Shown one piece after another: positions 10,390-22,499 of a stretch of DNA of 64,000 nucleotides. Both the position numbers and the translations under genes were made by a program. The notes below the pieces were generated by a model that saw only the letters and a list, made by a program, of their open reading frames with translations, was not told where the DNA came from and ran no database searches. This stretch comes from Isoperla grammatica (Eukaryota > Arthropoda > Insecta > Plecoptera > Perlodidae), in contig OX246749.1 of assembly GCA_945910005.1 (NCBI GenBank), positions 34,622,084 through 34,686,083 on the forward strand, read 5' to 3'. The number at the start of each line of letters is the position of its first letter. Positions within the stretch are counted from its first letter, which is position 1.

Positions 10390-13165
10390 GTTTACTCAGG
10401 GAATTATAAGATTGTGTTTGTGATTTCCTCGTGTTTTCGAATGGTGAGATATTTTTTGAAATCTGTTGAGATTTGTATGTACAAATTTAAGGAGAGTTTT
10501 GGCATACAGCTTGCGAATGTCAAGAATGTTGCTTTCACTATACAGCAGTGTTGTGGGATATAGAAAGTGTTTTTTCATTATTACCTTCAGTATGTGTTTT
10601 TGTATCGTGATAAGGGGTATAAGATGATTGAGGTAAGTTCCACCCCAAGCTAGTATTCCGTATTCAAGTATAGATTGTGTTATACTTGTACAGAGTGTTT
10701 CTCTAAGTTTGTTACATACAGTTTTAACATGGCAGTCCCATTTCATGTGTTGGTCCACAACCATTCCAAGATATTGAATTTGGTACTTTCTCGATTTTTT
10801 TGCAGTTACAAGCAACTGAAGTAGCGTTACATGTATTTGTATGTATTTTGAAGTAGAAGTCATGAACAGGTCGGTCAGTTTCTGTTGGAGAGAATGCAAT
10901 GTGGAAGGTTTTATCTTTGTTGAGTGTAAGTAGATTTACATCAAGCCATAGTCTTATTTTCCTCATTTCATTCTCTGCAATTTTGTAAGTAGTTTTCCAG
11001 TCGTCGCTAGAAAATATGAGGACAGTGTCGTCAGCAAAGGTGGCAATTTCACATTTTAACTAAGAATTACATAAACTATTTATATATATACTGTAAATAA
11101 TTGTGTCCTAGAACAGTTCCGTGGGGAACACCATACTCAATGATTGAGGAGCTACTGAAGGTATCTTTGATTTTCACAACTTGCTCTCTGTTATTTAAGT
11201 AACTTTAAATTAGTTGTAGAACTACACCTCGGATGCCATAATTTTCCAGTTTTGTTAAGAGTTTCTTGTGTGATACGGTATCAAAAGCTTTAGCTAGATC
11301 TAGGAAGACGGCTAAAGATTTCATCCCATTGTCTTAACTGTGATGTGACGATTTCAGTTAATGTGTGAGTAGCGTATTGTGTGTTTAATTTTTTTCTAAA
11401 TCCAATTTGGTTAATTAGGTGATATTAATTTATTGGTTTCAAAATATTCGTCTAGTCGGTATTTTATGCATTTTTCGTGTATTTTTGTAAAGTTGCTAAT
11501 AAGGGATATTGACCTGTAGTTACTAATTGCACTTTTGTCGCCTTTTTTATGAATTGGAATTATATTATTGATTTTTTAAAGATGTTTGGAAATATTCCTG
11601 TGGTAAAGCTTAAGTCTATGACGTATTTGAGAGGTTGAACTATGTGACATCTTATTGCTTTGATTATTTTTTGTGTTTCTAAGGTCGGGCCCTGAGGCAG
11701 AGTCTGTTTTTAGCTCATTGATATTTCTTATTATTTCTTCATCAATTGTTGGACTGAGAAATATTGACGCGTTTTGACGATGTACAGGAAAGTCATCGGC
11801 GTTTAGATGGTTGGAAGATGATGGCTTTTTTAGTAGTATGTTTTCAGCTAATTCTTTTCCTATGTTATTAAAGTAGTTTATGAATGTTTCTGCTACTTTT
11901 CGGGGATTACTCTCTGTACTGACAATATCACTGTCTATTATTATTTTGTCTATAATATTAGATTTTGCTTTTTGATTGCTTGTTGCCTCATTGATGATTT
12001 TCCACACTTTTTTAATATCTTTATTTGCATCTGCTATTTTGTTTTCATAGTAATCGTTCTTAGTTGGCTGTATTAATCCATCTAAGTGATCTCTGTGTTC
12101 TTTGTAAGAAGATCGTAATTCAACATTGTTAGGATCTTTTAGAACTTGCTTACTCATTCGATCTCTGTGCTTAATTGAGTGTATAAGTCCTAATGTTATC
12201 CATGGTTTTAGTTTTTTAGTTTTATTATTTGTTTTGATTGTTTTTGTCGCAGAGCTGAGCTTCGTATAAGTCTTAATTTTGTCAATAAATGTCTCTGTGG
12301 CTTTGTCGGTGTTTTGTTCATTTAGCGCCGATTCCCATGTTTCGTTTTTTAGAAAGTCATCAAGTTGCAAGAAATTCAGAATGTGTGTTTACTGTTTGTT
12401 TATAGCTACCCTTAGTATTGCTAGACTCAACGACTGCATTTCCATTTTCCATCCCAATTGTGACTGGATAATGGTCAGTCGTACTCGTTTGTACAATTGC
12501 CGTATGGAACTTATTAACTTGATTTGACTTGAGAAATATGTGATCAATGCAAGTATTTGTTTTATTGTTTACTCTAGTAGCTTTTTCTATGAGCGGTAAA
12601 AATCCGTTAGCAAACATTTTTTTTTCCTTCTTATGCGATGATGACTTTTCAGCCATTCATTTTTCTTGCTATCCAATACAAATTAGCTTCAAATCAAAGT
12701 GTTTCAAACATAGTAGTATTTAAATATTGTTGTGTATGTTGTGATTCATTTCCCCTCTCTTGATTAGTATTAATATTAATATTTATGTCTCCTATCAGTA
12801 TAACGTGCATGTTTTTTTCTTTGGATATTGTGTATTGTAATTCGTTTATGAAGGTCTGTATATTGCTTGATGGTGATCTGTACATGGCAAGAATGGAAAA
12901 TGATTCTTTTGCCATTACAATTTGAATGTTAATACAGTTAGCTTGAGATATTTCTTCTACCATTGAAATACGCAATCGGTCGTAGATTCCATTTCTAATA
13001 AATATTGAAATGCCGTCAAATTGTGTTGCCTTGTTACTATAGTTATAGGTTGTGTAGTCTTTAATTTGAAAATTGGTTTCATTCGTTCTTATCAGCTGTG
13101 TTTCTGTGAGGATTATAATATCAAATGTAACTTTAGAAGTTTGTAATGTAAATGAGTTCATCAAA
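10390..13165 (-). mobile_element. CR1/Daphne-like non-LTR retrotransposon, decayed
   Basis: The minus strand carries an APE endonuclease (TLQTSKVTFDIIILTETQLI near 13140, VILIGDININI near 12790, CIDHIFLKS near 12550), a linker rich in Lys/Asn, and the start of RT (TIDEEIIRNINELKTDSASG near 11700). Distal RT parts follow (WLDVNLLTLNKDKTFHIAF near 10920; YLGMVVDQHMKWDCHV near 10770; LEYGILAWGG near 10660; tail to 10396). Several frameshifts are present, and the middle RT (about 11000-11580) is too decayed for a long ORF. The order APE-RT without RNase H and the tail style fit the CR1 group. Confidence 0.75.
12618..12704 (-). mobile_element. 87-bp truncated LINE insertion inside the CR1-like endonuclease
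   Basis: The insert is the last part of the LINE type seen at 13413-13500 (shared 'cattcatttttcttgctatcca'-like text) with its poly(A). It is flanked by the 7-bp direct repeat CAAACAT at 12611-12617 and 12705-12711. It splits the APE domain of the host LINE, which gives the order of insertion. Confidence 0.85.
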
Positions 13166-13412
13166 GTGTTTCCTAATACTACGTATATTAAAATGTATTA
13201 TCTTTAATCCTGATACATGCTTAAACGTATCACGTAGTTCATCAATGCTCCCGAGCATGAGAGATGAGTTGACTTCATCCAGATCGTATAGATCATCTCA
13301 TCGGTAATCATCTTGTTAACGATAGAAAGTATAGACTACAATCATGCAATTCAAGATTTGTAAAAAGGAAACAAGAAACTTATTATATAATATAGTACTA
13401 TATACTGACAAT

Positions 13413-13850
13413 ATATTTTTTTTTCCTCTTATGCAATGATGACTTTTGAGCCATTCATTTTTCTTGCTATCCAGTATAAATTAGCTTCTTGATCTGGCCT
13501 GCTCTGGTTGTCAGGCAGGGAGTCGATATCACTCTTCATTGCGGCACATCTGAAAAGGTGCGCCCGGTCTTGATGTTCAAATTTACATAATTTACAGGTG
13601 GCCGAGTCTTTTGTGATGTTGAATCTGTTGAGATGGTGCTGGAGTACGTCGTGGCCAGTTGCTAGCCGGAATTGAGCAGTGGCAGTTTTTCTGCTCCAGG
13701 TCTTGTCCGGGCCTTTTTTAATCTCCGTCCACCACGACTTGAGCTTACAAGCTTCTTCTTTAACCGTCTTATTGAGCCTTTTGAGGGCAGATTTCACTTT
13801 GTTCTTTACTCTGTCGTACGAGAGTGGTTCTGCTGGTGGAGGATGTCTTT
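13413..13850 (-). mobile_element. LINE 3' end fused to a Myb fragment
   Basis: The minus strand encodes EPLSYDRVKNKVKSALKRLN, KTWSRKTATAQFRLATGHDV and a CKLC...H...C knuckle, ending at MNGSKVIIA with a poly(A) (plus-strand T run at about 13412-13420). It is the same family as 2260-4440. Its 5' truncation point (about 13850) lies inside a Myb half-exon, and the two read as one open frame. Confidence 0.75.
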
Positions 13851-14042
13851 TCTTCCACATTGCTTGGCTATTGACTTGGGTGTAGCGCTTATGTTGCAGC
13901 ACGTAAGTTAGAAGAGTCTGGTGCTCTGCATTGCTATAGAAGTAGCAGAGACCATTTCGCTTTCGCGACCTCACACTGCTCGAAAATCTGTAACAAAATG
14001 GATGCGTTCCCTTAGGCCGGTGCTTTTGTACCCAAGACTCAC
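13851..14042 (-). pseudogene. Rap1-type Myb half-domain fragment, second copy
   Basis: The minus strand encodes SWVQKHRPKGTHPF (about 14040-13990) and then NAEHQTLLTYVLQHKRYTQV followed by NSQAMWKK, homologous to the exon at 4520-4850. It is cut at MWKK by LINE sequence, so the third helix is absent. Probably a broken paralogue. Confidence 0.6.
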
Positions 14043-14214
14043 TTATATAACCTTATAAGGAAGGATGTCTCACCCGTCTTTCAAAATTATTTTTGTTTTA
14101 TGCAATAAAATCACAATACAAGAACATAAATATAGTAACACTTACAAACGTAACGAGCTCCCGCCCACAACAAGTGGATATGTTGCATGTTCACTAGTGT
14201 GTTGGCGGGCTACC
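14043..14214. other. Unassigned
   Basis: No gene or bounded repeat is seen between the Myb fragment and the sequence shared with 28.7-29.1 kb. Confidence 0.3.
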
Positions 14215-14605
14215 CATTAAGGAATGCAATATGTGGGGTACAAATAATAACTCTTGAGTAAACCCCTCTGAGACAGAACACATTTAAAAAAATAAAATCA
14301 GTACCGATTTCCAAATGTTGGTTGTGTATTTATTTGGAAAGGTGTGTTGCAACAACACACAATCAAAGACGTTTGCAAAAAACAGAAATACTTATTGGAA
14401 CATACTTAAGAAAGAGTATTAAATTCTTTGGAAGATATGCCGTATAGGCCTATTTTACTTTACTTTGTGACCATTTTGAAGTCTTTTAAAGCCATTTTAA
14501 CAGAGAGAAATGGGGGGTTCGCACGGCAGGGGGGGGGGGGGGTACAGCCTAAAAATAAAAATTGTAACTAAAAAGTTTCTTATAACGAAACAATCCCAGA
14601 CTTAC
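14215..14605 (-). repeat. Intron sequence duplicated (inverted) at 28.72-29.10 kb
   Basis: Read on the minus strand, this begins with the splice donor GTAAGTCTGGGATTG directly after the Myb array. It matches the plus strand at 28722-29105 almost base for base, apart from small changes and a G-run at 14529-14542. It is thus the downstream intron of the array exon. A diverged relative of part of it (TTAAAATG-CTTTAAAA...CACAAAGTAAA) occurs at about 41005-41040 in GNPTAB intron 2, so some of it is an interspersed repeat. Confidence 0.75.
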
Positions 14606-16560
14606 CCCTTGTTGAGCTTGCGCAGCTCTTCCATGCTCATGTAGTTTTTAATATGGCGCATGAGGATGTTGTTGAAGTGCGCCTTAAGGGATTGCCATGT
14701 TCGGCCGGGGCACACTCGGTCCGAGACCATTTGCAGCCAGATTACTTTACCGCCAAGCCGGTTGTAGGCCTCATTCTTACCCCTTGTTGAGCTTGCGCAG
14801 CTCTTCCATGCTCATGTACTTCTTAATATGGCGCATTAGGATGTTATTAAAGTGGGCCTTCAGGGATTGCCATGTTCGGCCGGGGCACACTCGGTCCGAG
14901 ACCATTTGCAGCCTGATTACTTTACCGCCAAGCCGGTTGTAGGCCTCATTCTTACCCCTTGTTGAGCTTGCCAAGCTCTTCCATGCTCATGTACTTCTAA
15001 TATGGCGCATTAGGATGTTATTAAAGTGGGCCTTCAGGGATGGCCATGTTCGGCTGAAGCACACTCGGTCCGAGACCATTTGCAGCCAGATTACTTTACC
15101 GCCAAGCCGGTTGTAGGCCTCATTCTTACCCCTTGTTGAGCTTGCGAAGCTCTTTCATGCTCATGTACTTTTTAATATGGCGCATTAGGATGTTATTAAA
15201 GTGGGCCTTCAGGGATTGCCATGTTCGGCCGGGGCACACTCGGTCCGAGACCATTTGCAGCCAGATTACTTTACCGCCAAGCCGGTTGTAGGCCTCATTC
15301 TTACCCCTTGTTGAGCTTGCGAAGCTCTTCCATGCTCATGTACTTCTTAATATGGCGCATTAGGATGTTATTAAAGTGGGCCTTCAGGGATTGCCATGTT
15401 CGGCCGGGGCACACTCGGTCCCAGACCATTTGCAGCCAGATTACTTTACCGCCAAGCCGGTTGTAGGCCTCATTCTTACCCCTTGTTGAGCTTGCGAAGC
15501 TCTTCCATGCTCATGTACTTTTTAATATGGCGCATTAGGATGTTATTAAAGTGGGCCTTCAGGGATTGCCATGTTCGGCCGGGGCACACTCGGTCCGAGA
15601 CCATTTGCAGCCAGATTACTTTCCCGCCAAGCCGGTTGTAGGCCTCATTCTTACCCCTTGTTGAGCTTGCGAAGCTCTTCCATGCTCATGTACTTCTTAA
15701 TATGGCGCATTAGGATGTTATTAAAGTGGGCCTTCAGGGATTGCCATGTTCGGCCGGGGCACACTCGGTCCGAGACCATTTGCAGCCAGATTACTTTACC
15801 GCCAAGCCGGTTGTAGGCCTCATTCTTACCCCTTGTTGAGCTTGCGAAGCTCTTCCATGCTCATGTACTTCTTAATATGGCGCATTAGGATGTTATTAAA
15901 GTGGGCCTTCAGGGATTGCCATGTTCGGCCGGGGCACACTCGGTCCCAGACCATTTGCAGCCAGATTACTTTACCGCCAAGCCGGTTGTAGGCCTCATTC
16001 TTACCCCTTGTTGAGCTTGCGAAGCTCTTTCATGCTCATGTACTTTTTAATATGGCGCATTAGGATGTTATTAAAGTGGGCCTTCAGGGATTGCCATGTT
16101 CGGCCGGGGCACACTCGGTCCGAGACCATTTGCAGCCAGATTACTTTACCGCCAAGCCGGTTGTAGGCCTCGTTCTTACCCCTTGTTGAGCTTGCGCAGC
16201 TCTTTCATTGTCATATACTTCTTAATATGGCGCATGAGGATGTTGTTGAAGTGTGCCTTCAGGGATTGCCAAGTCCGGCCGGGGCACACTCGGTCCGAGA
16301 CCATTTGCTGCCAGATTACTTTGCCCCCGAGCCGGTTGTAGGCCTCATTCTTACCCCTTGTTGAGCTTGCCAAGCTCTTCCATGGTCATGTACTTTTTAA
16401 TATGGCGCATTAGGATGTTGTTGAAGTGCGCCTTCAGGGATTGCCAAGTCCGGCCGGGACACACTCGGTCCGAGACCATTTGCTGCCAGATTACTTTTCC
16501 CCCGAGCCGATTGTAGGCCTCGTTTGTGACAATGTAGGCCACCATCCTACGCCTCTCCTT
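14606..16560 (-). repeat. 175-bp tandem array of a Myb exon with its splice donor
   Basis: About eleven units, mostly 175 bp (for example plus-strand starts at 15221, 15396, 15571, 15746, 15921 and 16096). On the minus strand each encodes NEAYNRLGGKVIW, then VCPGRTWQSLKAHFNNILMR and a MEELRKLNKG end. This is a Rap1-type Myb domain whose exon ends in a GGG/GTAAG donor. The unit crosses that donor: each GTAAG is followed at once by the AATGAGGCC that starts the next copy. Because 175 is not a multiple of 3, read-through shifts frame. The most upstream copy (16351-16560) keeps the domain start (EKERRRMVAYIVTNEAYN), and the most downstream donor continues into a real intron at 14605. A further diverged partial copy lies at about 16560-16640. 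Confidence 0.8.
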
Positions 16561-16649
16561 TTCGGAGTACAGAGGCCATTTCCAGCCAAATTGTTTCCCC
16601 CCCGAGCCGCTTGTAGGCCTCATTCTGGACAATGTAGTCCCACTTACCC

Positions 16650-17085
16650 CCCCCACTTTATCTAACACCCCCTCTCGACAGCAAATGTGTAATCCCCACT
16701 TTATCTAACACCCCCTCTCGACAGCAAATGTGTAATTCCCACTTTATCTAACACCCCCTCTCGACAGCTAATGTGTAATTCCCACTTTATCTAACACCCC
16801 CTCTCGACAGCAAATGTGTAATTCCCACTTTATCTAACACCCCCTCTCGACAGCGAATGTGTAATTCCCACTTTATCTAACACCTCCTCTTGACAGCGAA
16901 TGTGGCATTCCCACTTTATCTAACACTCCCTCTCGATGTGTCATTCCCACTTTATCTAACACCCCCTCTCGACAGCAAATGTGTCATTCCCACTTAATCT
17001 AACACCCCCTCTCGACAGCGAATGTGTCATTCCCACTTTATCTAACACCCCCTCTCGACAGCGAATGTGTCATTCCCATCAGATG
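16650..17085 (-). repeat. 43-bp minisatellite made from the copia pol/LTR junction
   Basis: About ten units, mostly 43 bp, with CCACTTTATCTAACACC recurring (for example from 16653, 16696 and 16739). On the minus strand each unit contains the end of the copia pol gene (THSLSRGGVR and stop), the polypurine tract AGAGGGGG and the presumed LTR start TGTTAGATAAAG. One unit near 16930 is shorter. Confidence 0.8.
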
Positions 17086-18385
17086 TCTCAATTTTTCAAA
17101 TTGGGTTTTTGGAAGTGGTTTTGTGAAAACGTCCGCTATCATGTTGTCACTTTCACAGTAGACAAGTTGAATCACTTCCCTGTCCACCAAATCTCGCAGA
17201 TGATTATGACGTACATCAATATGCTTGGTACAACTGTTAATTTTCTCATTTAATGCCAATTTTATGCATCCCTGATTATCTTTGTACAACACTGTAGCCT
17301 TGTCTACTACGTGTCCAAAGTCTTGTAGCATTTGACGTAACCACACAAGTTCTTGGCTAGCATATGAAACCGACACGTACTCCGCTTCTGTAGATGACAG
17401 TGCAACTGACACCTGTTTCTTGCTTTATACCGTTGTATTTTTCCTTGTGAATCACATTTAGCTTCGAAAACCCATTTGTATCCAATGGCACGTTTTCCAG
17501 CTGGTAGATCTGTCAACTCCCATGTATTATTAGATACAAGAGAATGAAATTCTTCTTTGGTAGCATCAATCCACTTCTCTCTCTCTCTGATTCAGGTAGC
17601 CCCATCATATCTTTCCAAGATTCTGGTTCCGATTGTGGCTCTGCGTGTGTGCAATATGACAGTTTTAGAGGTGGCACACCCTTGTTGACTCTTGTGGATT
17701 TTCTAATTGGTTGATTTACTTTTTCAACTGACCGAGATTTCTCTTTTTCCGCTTCCGGTTCTTCAACTTGATTATTTGATGGTGCAATCTGTACTTGAAA
17801 TCGCTGTTCCTTTGCATGTCTTTCATGTTTGTCTTCTGGTGTTGATTCCATACCGTTAGCAATTTCTAATAATCCCAACTGATCCTCCTCAATTACCACA
17901 GTTCGACTAATAGTAATTTTGTCTGTTGCTGGATGTAGGATTCTGTAGCCTTTAGATGTGTCACAAAATCCCACCACAACCCCCTCTTTCTTACACATTA
18001 GGATCTAATTTTGTTCTCTTTTCCTTTGGGATATAAACATATGCCTTACTTCCAAAGATTCCAATATGTTTGATCGTAGGCTTCTGTTCATTCCACAGTT
18101 CATAAGGGGTTACTTCTATTGCTTTGCTTGGCAATCGATTTTGCAAGTAACATGCCGTCACGACAGCCTCTCCCCAGTACTTTGTTGGAAGATTTGCATC
18201 TAATAGCATACATTTAGCTGCTTCCATTAGTGACCTGTTTTTGCGCTCTGCAACTCCATTTTGTTGAGGTGAGCATGGTACTGTTGTCTGATTTTGAATG
18301 CCCTCTTTGGCAAAAATGCTTTGAGTTTTCTTCCCTGTATATTCGCCACCGTTGTCGGCACAAAACTGCTGTAGTTCCACACACA
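17040..18385 (-). mobile_element. Ty1/copia, 3' part (integrase C-terminus to RNase H)
   Basis: On the minus strand: integrase core end (ADNGGEYTGK near 18370, SPQQNGVAERKNRSLMEAAK near 18270, KYWGEAVVTACYLQNRLPSK near 18190), a linker with VVVGFCDTSKGYRI, the first part of RT (RAIGYKWVFEAK near 17490), and then directly RNase H (LSSTEAEYVSV near 17395, YKDNQGCIKLA, TKHIDVRHNHLRDLV, DVFTKPLP). Most of RT is deleted near 17420. It continues into the 43-bp minisatellite. The 5' part of the same element is probably 24793-25440. Confidence 0.85.
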
Positions 18386-18922
18386 CATCGAAACTACAGG
18401 GACACAGGGAGCAGGGTCATAGAATAACGGGTCAGATACACGTTCACACACTCGTGTATTATTGTCAACTGACTTACAGTGCGGTTGAGGTTTACCTTCA
18501 AACCTCGGGTGACATCGACTTGGATCAGGTGATGCACTCAGTGACGTCAGAACTACATAGTCCAAATCATACCATTTTCCCCCCTACACATGGAAAAAAA
18601 ATGTGTAGCAGCGTTTACAATTAATCATAGATTGGAATACAATGGATACATAGATAATATTGTTAATCATAATAATACACAATGTGCATACATAATACAT
18701 AATAATACATATGGTGTAATAATACAACCATAAATAAATATAACCGCATGATAACAAGATACATAGTTACAACCACAATGCTTCCACCTGCATAATGTAT
18801 TTAGGGTCCCATACAATTAGTAACAATAATATTCCCTTCCAATGACTCTAGTACAACCTCTGCAAATTACAAAATGAACAGTAACACTTGAAGGAGGATA
18901 CAAATTACTACCTCAAAGTCAC
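18386..18922. other. No gene seen; possible gypsy LTR region
   Basis: Minus-strand sequence downstream of the gypsy pol. A polypurine stretch (GTAGGGGGGAAAA) near 18590 followed by TGGTATGATT may mark an LTR start, but no second LTR was found. The rest is AT-rich. Confidence 0.35.
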
Positions 18923-21900
18923 TTAATTGTAAAAAAGTTTTTTCGGTGCCCATTTTTGGCGTTGAGATCGCCTTAATGGGACGATTGAGTGTTCAGTTGG
19001 ACTCACTAGGGTTCCGCCCCGCCTTGCGTCAGACATTGTTCGTTGTGCTGGATTTCCAGGCAATGCAGGTGATAACCCTGACATGGGTGTCCGAGGCAAG
19101 GCTTGTGCCTCGGGTGAAGCCTGTATATCCGGCTGAGTAGGGTTATTCTTTCGCATGGGGACTACGTAATGCTTTGTAGGTGAGCCCAACTTAACACGTT
19201 GGTTGCCGATTGGCGACATGTCCGACTTTGTTGAATGCGTAATTGGTCTGTGTGACATTTTCTTTCAACCTCATTTACAGACACTTTATAGATATATGGA
19301 CTGATTTTGGCAATGACTTTTCCTTGTTGCCAGTTTATAATGTTATTTAAATGAGTTTTCACATAAACAGTATCATTGATTTTAAACACCTTTTTCTGAA
19401 TGTTCCGACACGCAATGATTTCCTGTTTAGAAGTCACATTTGGTTTTAATTGACTTAGTAAGGTTTTGGGTTTACAGTTGAGAAATAACTCCGATGGTGT
19501 CTTTTTACTAACAGAACTAGGAGTGTTTCTGTATGAGAAAAGAAAATCCATGATTTTCTCTTCAAGTTCATTTTGTGGTACCCTTGGCGACTGAGTGTAA
19601 ACTTTTTTTAAGAATTTTTTGAATGTTTGAACTGCTTTCTCTGCTGCCCCATTGCTTTGGGGATGCCAAGGAGGCGACAAGATGTGGTTTATACCCCATT
19701 GATTACAGAATTCCGCAAAAGATGCGGAGCTGAAGGGTGGGCCGTTATCGGTATTTAAGTCTTGACAAAACCCGTGGGTAGCAAAAAACTTAGAGAAAGC
19801 TTTTTGTGTTGTGTTGAAGTTTGTAGATTAACATTTATAGATTTCTATCCATTTACTAAAAGAATCATAAATGATAAGGTAATTGACTCCGTCAAACTGA
19901 GCGAAATCTGCGTGAATTCTTTCCATTCTACGTGTGGTTTCGGGCCAACTAGTGGTACGTGATGGTTCCTTATTGCGTGTTGCTTGACATGCTTTACAGC
20001 ACTGTACATGATGCACTATATCTGCGTCAATATCGGGCCACCAGACGTACGACCTTGCAAGCAGTTTCATGCGAGTGATTATGATGTAGTAATTCTAATA
20101 CTGAATACTGTAGTTTACTTGGTATGATAACCCTGTCACCCCACATGATACAACCATTATCCGATGTCAGATCATAATGACATGTCTGATATGGTTTATG
20201 TTCCGGTTTGATTTGTGACTGGGACCATCCACCTTGTACAAATTCAAGAATTGTTATTAGAATCGGGTCCGACTTAGTGTGTTCTGCTATATGTGCCCAG
20301 TTCAAAGGTAATATCTTTTCAATATTTGATTGGATAAAGCTGACACAACCTTCTTCGGGGTCAGAGTCCGCTAAGGGCTTCCTAGACAAATAATCAGGTA
20401 GGAACATTTCTGTGCCCTTCCTGTGTTTTAGCACATATCTATATGCACTAAGTTGTAACGCCCAGCGTTGCATTCGTTGACGAGCTGTTATCGGTACTTG
20501 TTTGTTTTCAGAAAAAATGTACACATGTGTACATGTACACACATGTACACATCAAAAAATGTACACATCAAAATGTACACATTATTATCAAGAGTAGAGC
20601 ACAAATTGTTTCCCATAAATAAATTTATGGAATTTATTAAATGCATGTATTAATGCAAGTCCCTCTCTCTCTATGTGTGGGTATTTTCTTTGTGTTTCGG
20701 TGAGATATTTTGAAGTGAAAAAGACAGGTCGTTCTTTACCGTTGTCATCGATATGGTACAAAACCGCTCCTGTGCCGACTGGGCTAGCGTCAGCACATAT
20801 GACAATAGGTTTTGTGGGGTCGAACGGTAATAGTACATAGTTTGAAGGCATTGAGTTGTTCAACCTCCCATTCGAGACTCGCGTGACCCTTGTTACGCAG
20901 GTCATGAAGCGGTCTAGATATGGTGGATAGGTTGGGTATGTGGGGTAGATAATAATTTAGGATACCTAGAAACTTTTCAAGTTCCTCTTGCGTCGAGGGA
21001 GGGCAAGAGTCTCGTATGGCCGCAAATTTTTCCGGCGAGGGGAGGATACCCTTTTTTGATAGTAAATGCCCTTTATATTCAACTTCCTGTTGCATGAACT
21101 TGCATTTTTTAATATTGATTTTTATGCAATATGCCGAAAGTGCTTTTAGTACTAGCAGTAGTCGGCGTTTCGCTTCCTTTTTGGTAGCGCCCCCTACACA
21201 GACATCATCCAGGTACACGGTAACTCCTGGAATCCCTTTTAATATTTCCTCTATTATGCGCTGAAATTCAGCTGGGGCTCCATTCCAGCCATATATCATT
21301 TTATTGTAACGGTAAAGTCCTTTATGGGTGTTAATAGTCAAATACTTCGACGAGGCCTTGCTCACTTTTCCTTGCAAATATGCGTTTTTGAGGTCAATTA
21401 CTGAAAAATATTTACAGTTAACCCAGTTTGTTGACATCTCATCAAAGGTTGGAAGAGGATAGTGTTCAAGTTTGGTGACCGGGTTCAATGTTTTTTTGAA
21501 ATCACCACACAGCCTAACTTGATCGCTATCCTTCTTCCTTACAACAACAATAGGAGTTGCCCACTCCGAATATCTCACCGGTTCAAGAATTCCTTATGCT
21601 ACCTGTTTGTTTATCTCTTGTTCTACTGCATCCCTTAGTGCGTAAGGTACCGGGTGAGCTTTTTTAGCAACAGGGGTCGCTCCTGTTTTTAGTGTGATTT
21701 TAGCTTCGTAATTTTTAATTTCCCCTACACCTTCCGATACAAGATTGGGGTATGTAGACTTAATACGTAGCACAATTTCATTGTGAGTTTGTTCGTTAAA
21801 CTTTTTATCTGAAGTTGTGTTTATCTTATTAACTATAGTCTCTACTGTCGGCTTACAGTTGTTAAGAATTTGCAGCCAGTTAATTTTAATAACTTCGATC

Positions 21901-22160
21901 CAATTTCTGCCTAACAAGGCTTGTTGTCTAGTGTTATTAATAATCACAATCGAAAGTGCGTTGTACATGACCCCATCATATGACACATTTACAACTATTT
22001 TTCCTACTATATTTAAATGTTCGCCACTGAATGTTTTAAGTTTTTGCTTCGTCTTTAACAGAGGGCAAAAAGAGAATCTCTCTTTGTTTTCTGAAAAAGT
22101 CATAATTGAGACGTCAGCGCACGTGTCAATTGCCATGCTTAGAGTTTGATTCTGAATTAT
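18923..22160 (-). mobile_element. Ty3/gypsy pol: protease, RT, RNase H, integrase
   Basis: On the minus strand in order: protease (MAIDTCADVSIMTF at 22136, LLGRNW), RT (WATPIVVVRKKDSDQVRLCG near 21560, FSVIDLKNAYLQ, YLDDVCVGG near 21210, FLGILNYYLPHI), RNase H (ADASPVGTGAVLYH near 20800, YPHIEREGLALIHAF), a tether (QRWALQLSAYRYVLKHRKGT near 20470), integrase zinc finger (HHNHSHE near 20070, CCKACQA), core (MERIHADFAQFDGVNYLIIYD near 19900; SPPWHPQSNGAAEKAVQ near 19670) and C-terminal tail. It is split by frameshifts and by a TGTACA-rich microsatellite at 20515-20582. Protease has DTC where DTG/DSG is usual. Confidence 0.9.
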
Positions 22161-22179
22161 AACATTAATTGAATAAGGT

Positions 22180-22256
22180 TATGAAAGTAGGTGCCAATCG
22201 GCTGGAATGGTATATTAAGTGAGGAAAGGATCCAACAGCTTACCTTCGTGTAGTAA
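22180..22256 (-). mobile_element. Penelope-like element terminus remnant
   Basis: It shares TGCCAATCGGCTGG and CCAACAGCTTACCT, in the same order and at nearly the same spacing, with the outer end of the Penelope-like insertion at 45106-45175. The orientation places it at the 3' side of the 420-codon ORF at 22500-23762. Confidence 0.55.
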
Positions 22257-22499
22257 GATGACGGATTTGCGAGTTTGAAGTACACATGAAGACATAATAC
22301 AAAATATAACGACCCCTATTTACACTATTATAATATTAAACTTTCAAGTAACAAAACTTACGACTTAGTCTTTTTGTTTTATCTTTCTTAAAGGTATGTA
22401 TTAAAATGTTATTTCTGTTCACTCATTCGACTCCTTGCGGATTATCGTTCGCTGGGCGTGACTCCAACTAGCCTACAGGCTATGCTTGCGCTTCGTCTT

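Noticed and set aside
14697..16516. Series of 81-codon plus-strand ORFs
   Set aside because: Antisense shadows of the 175-bp Myb array; the minus strand encodes the recognisable domain.
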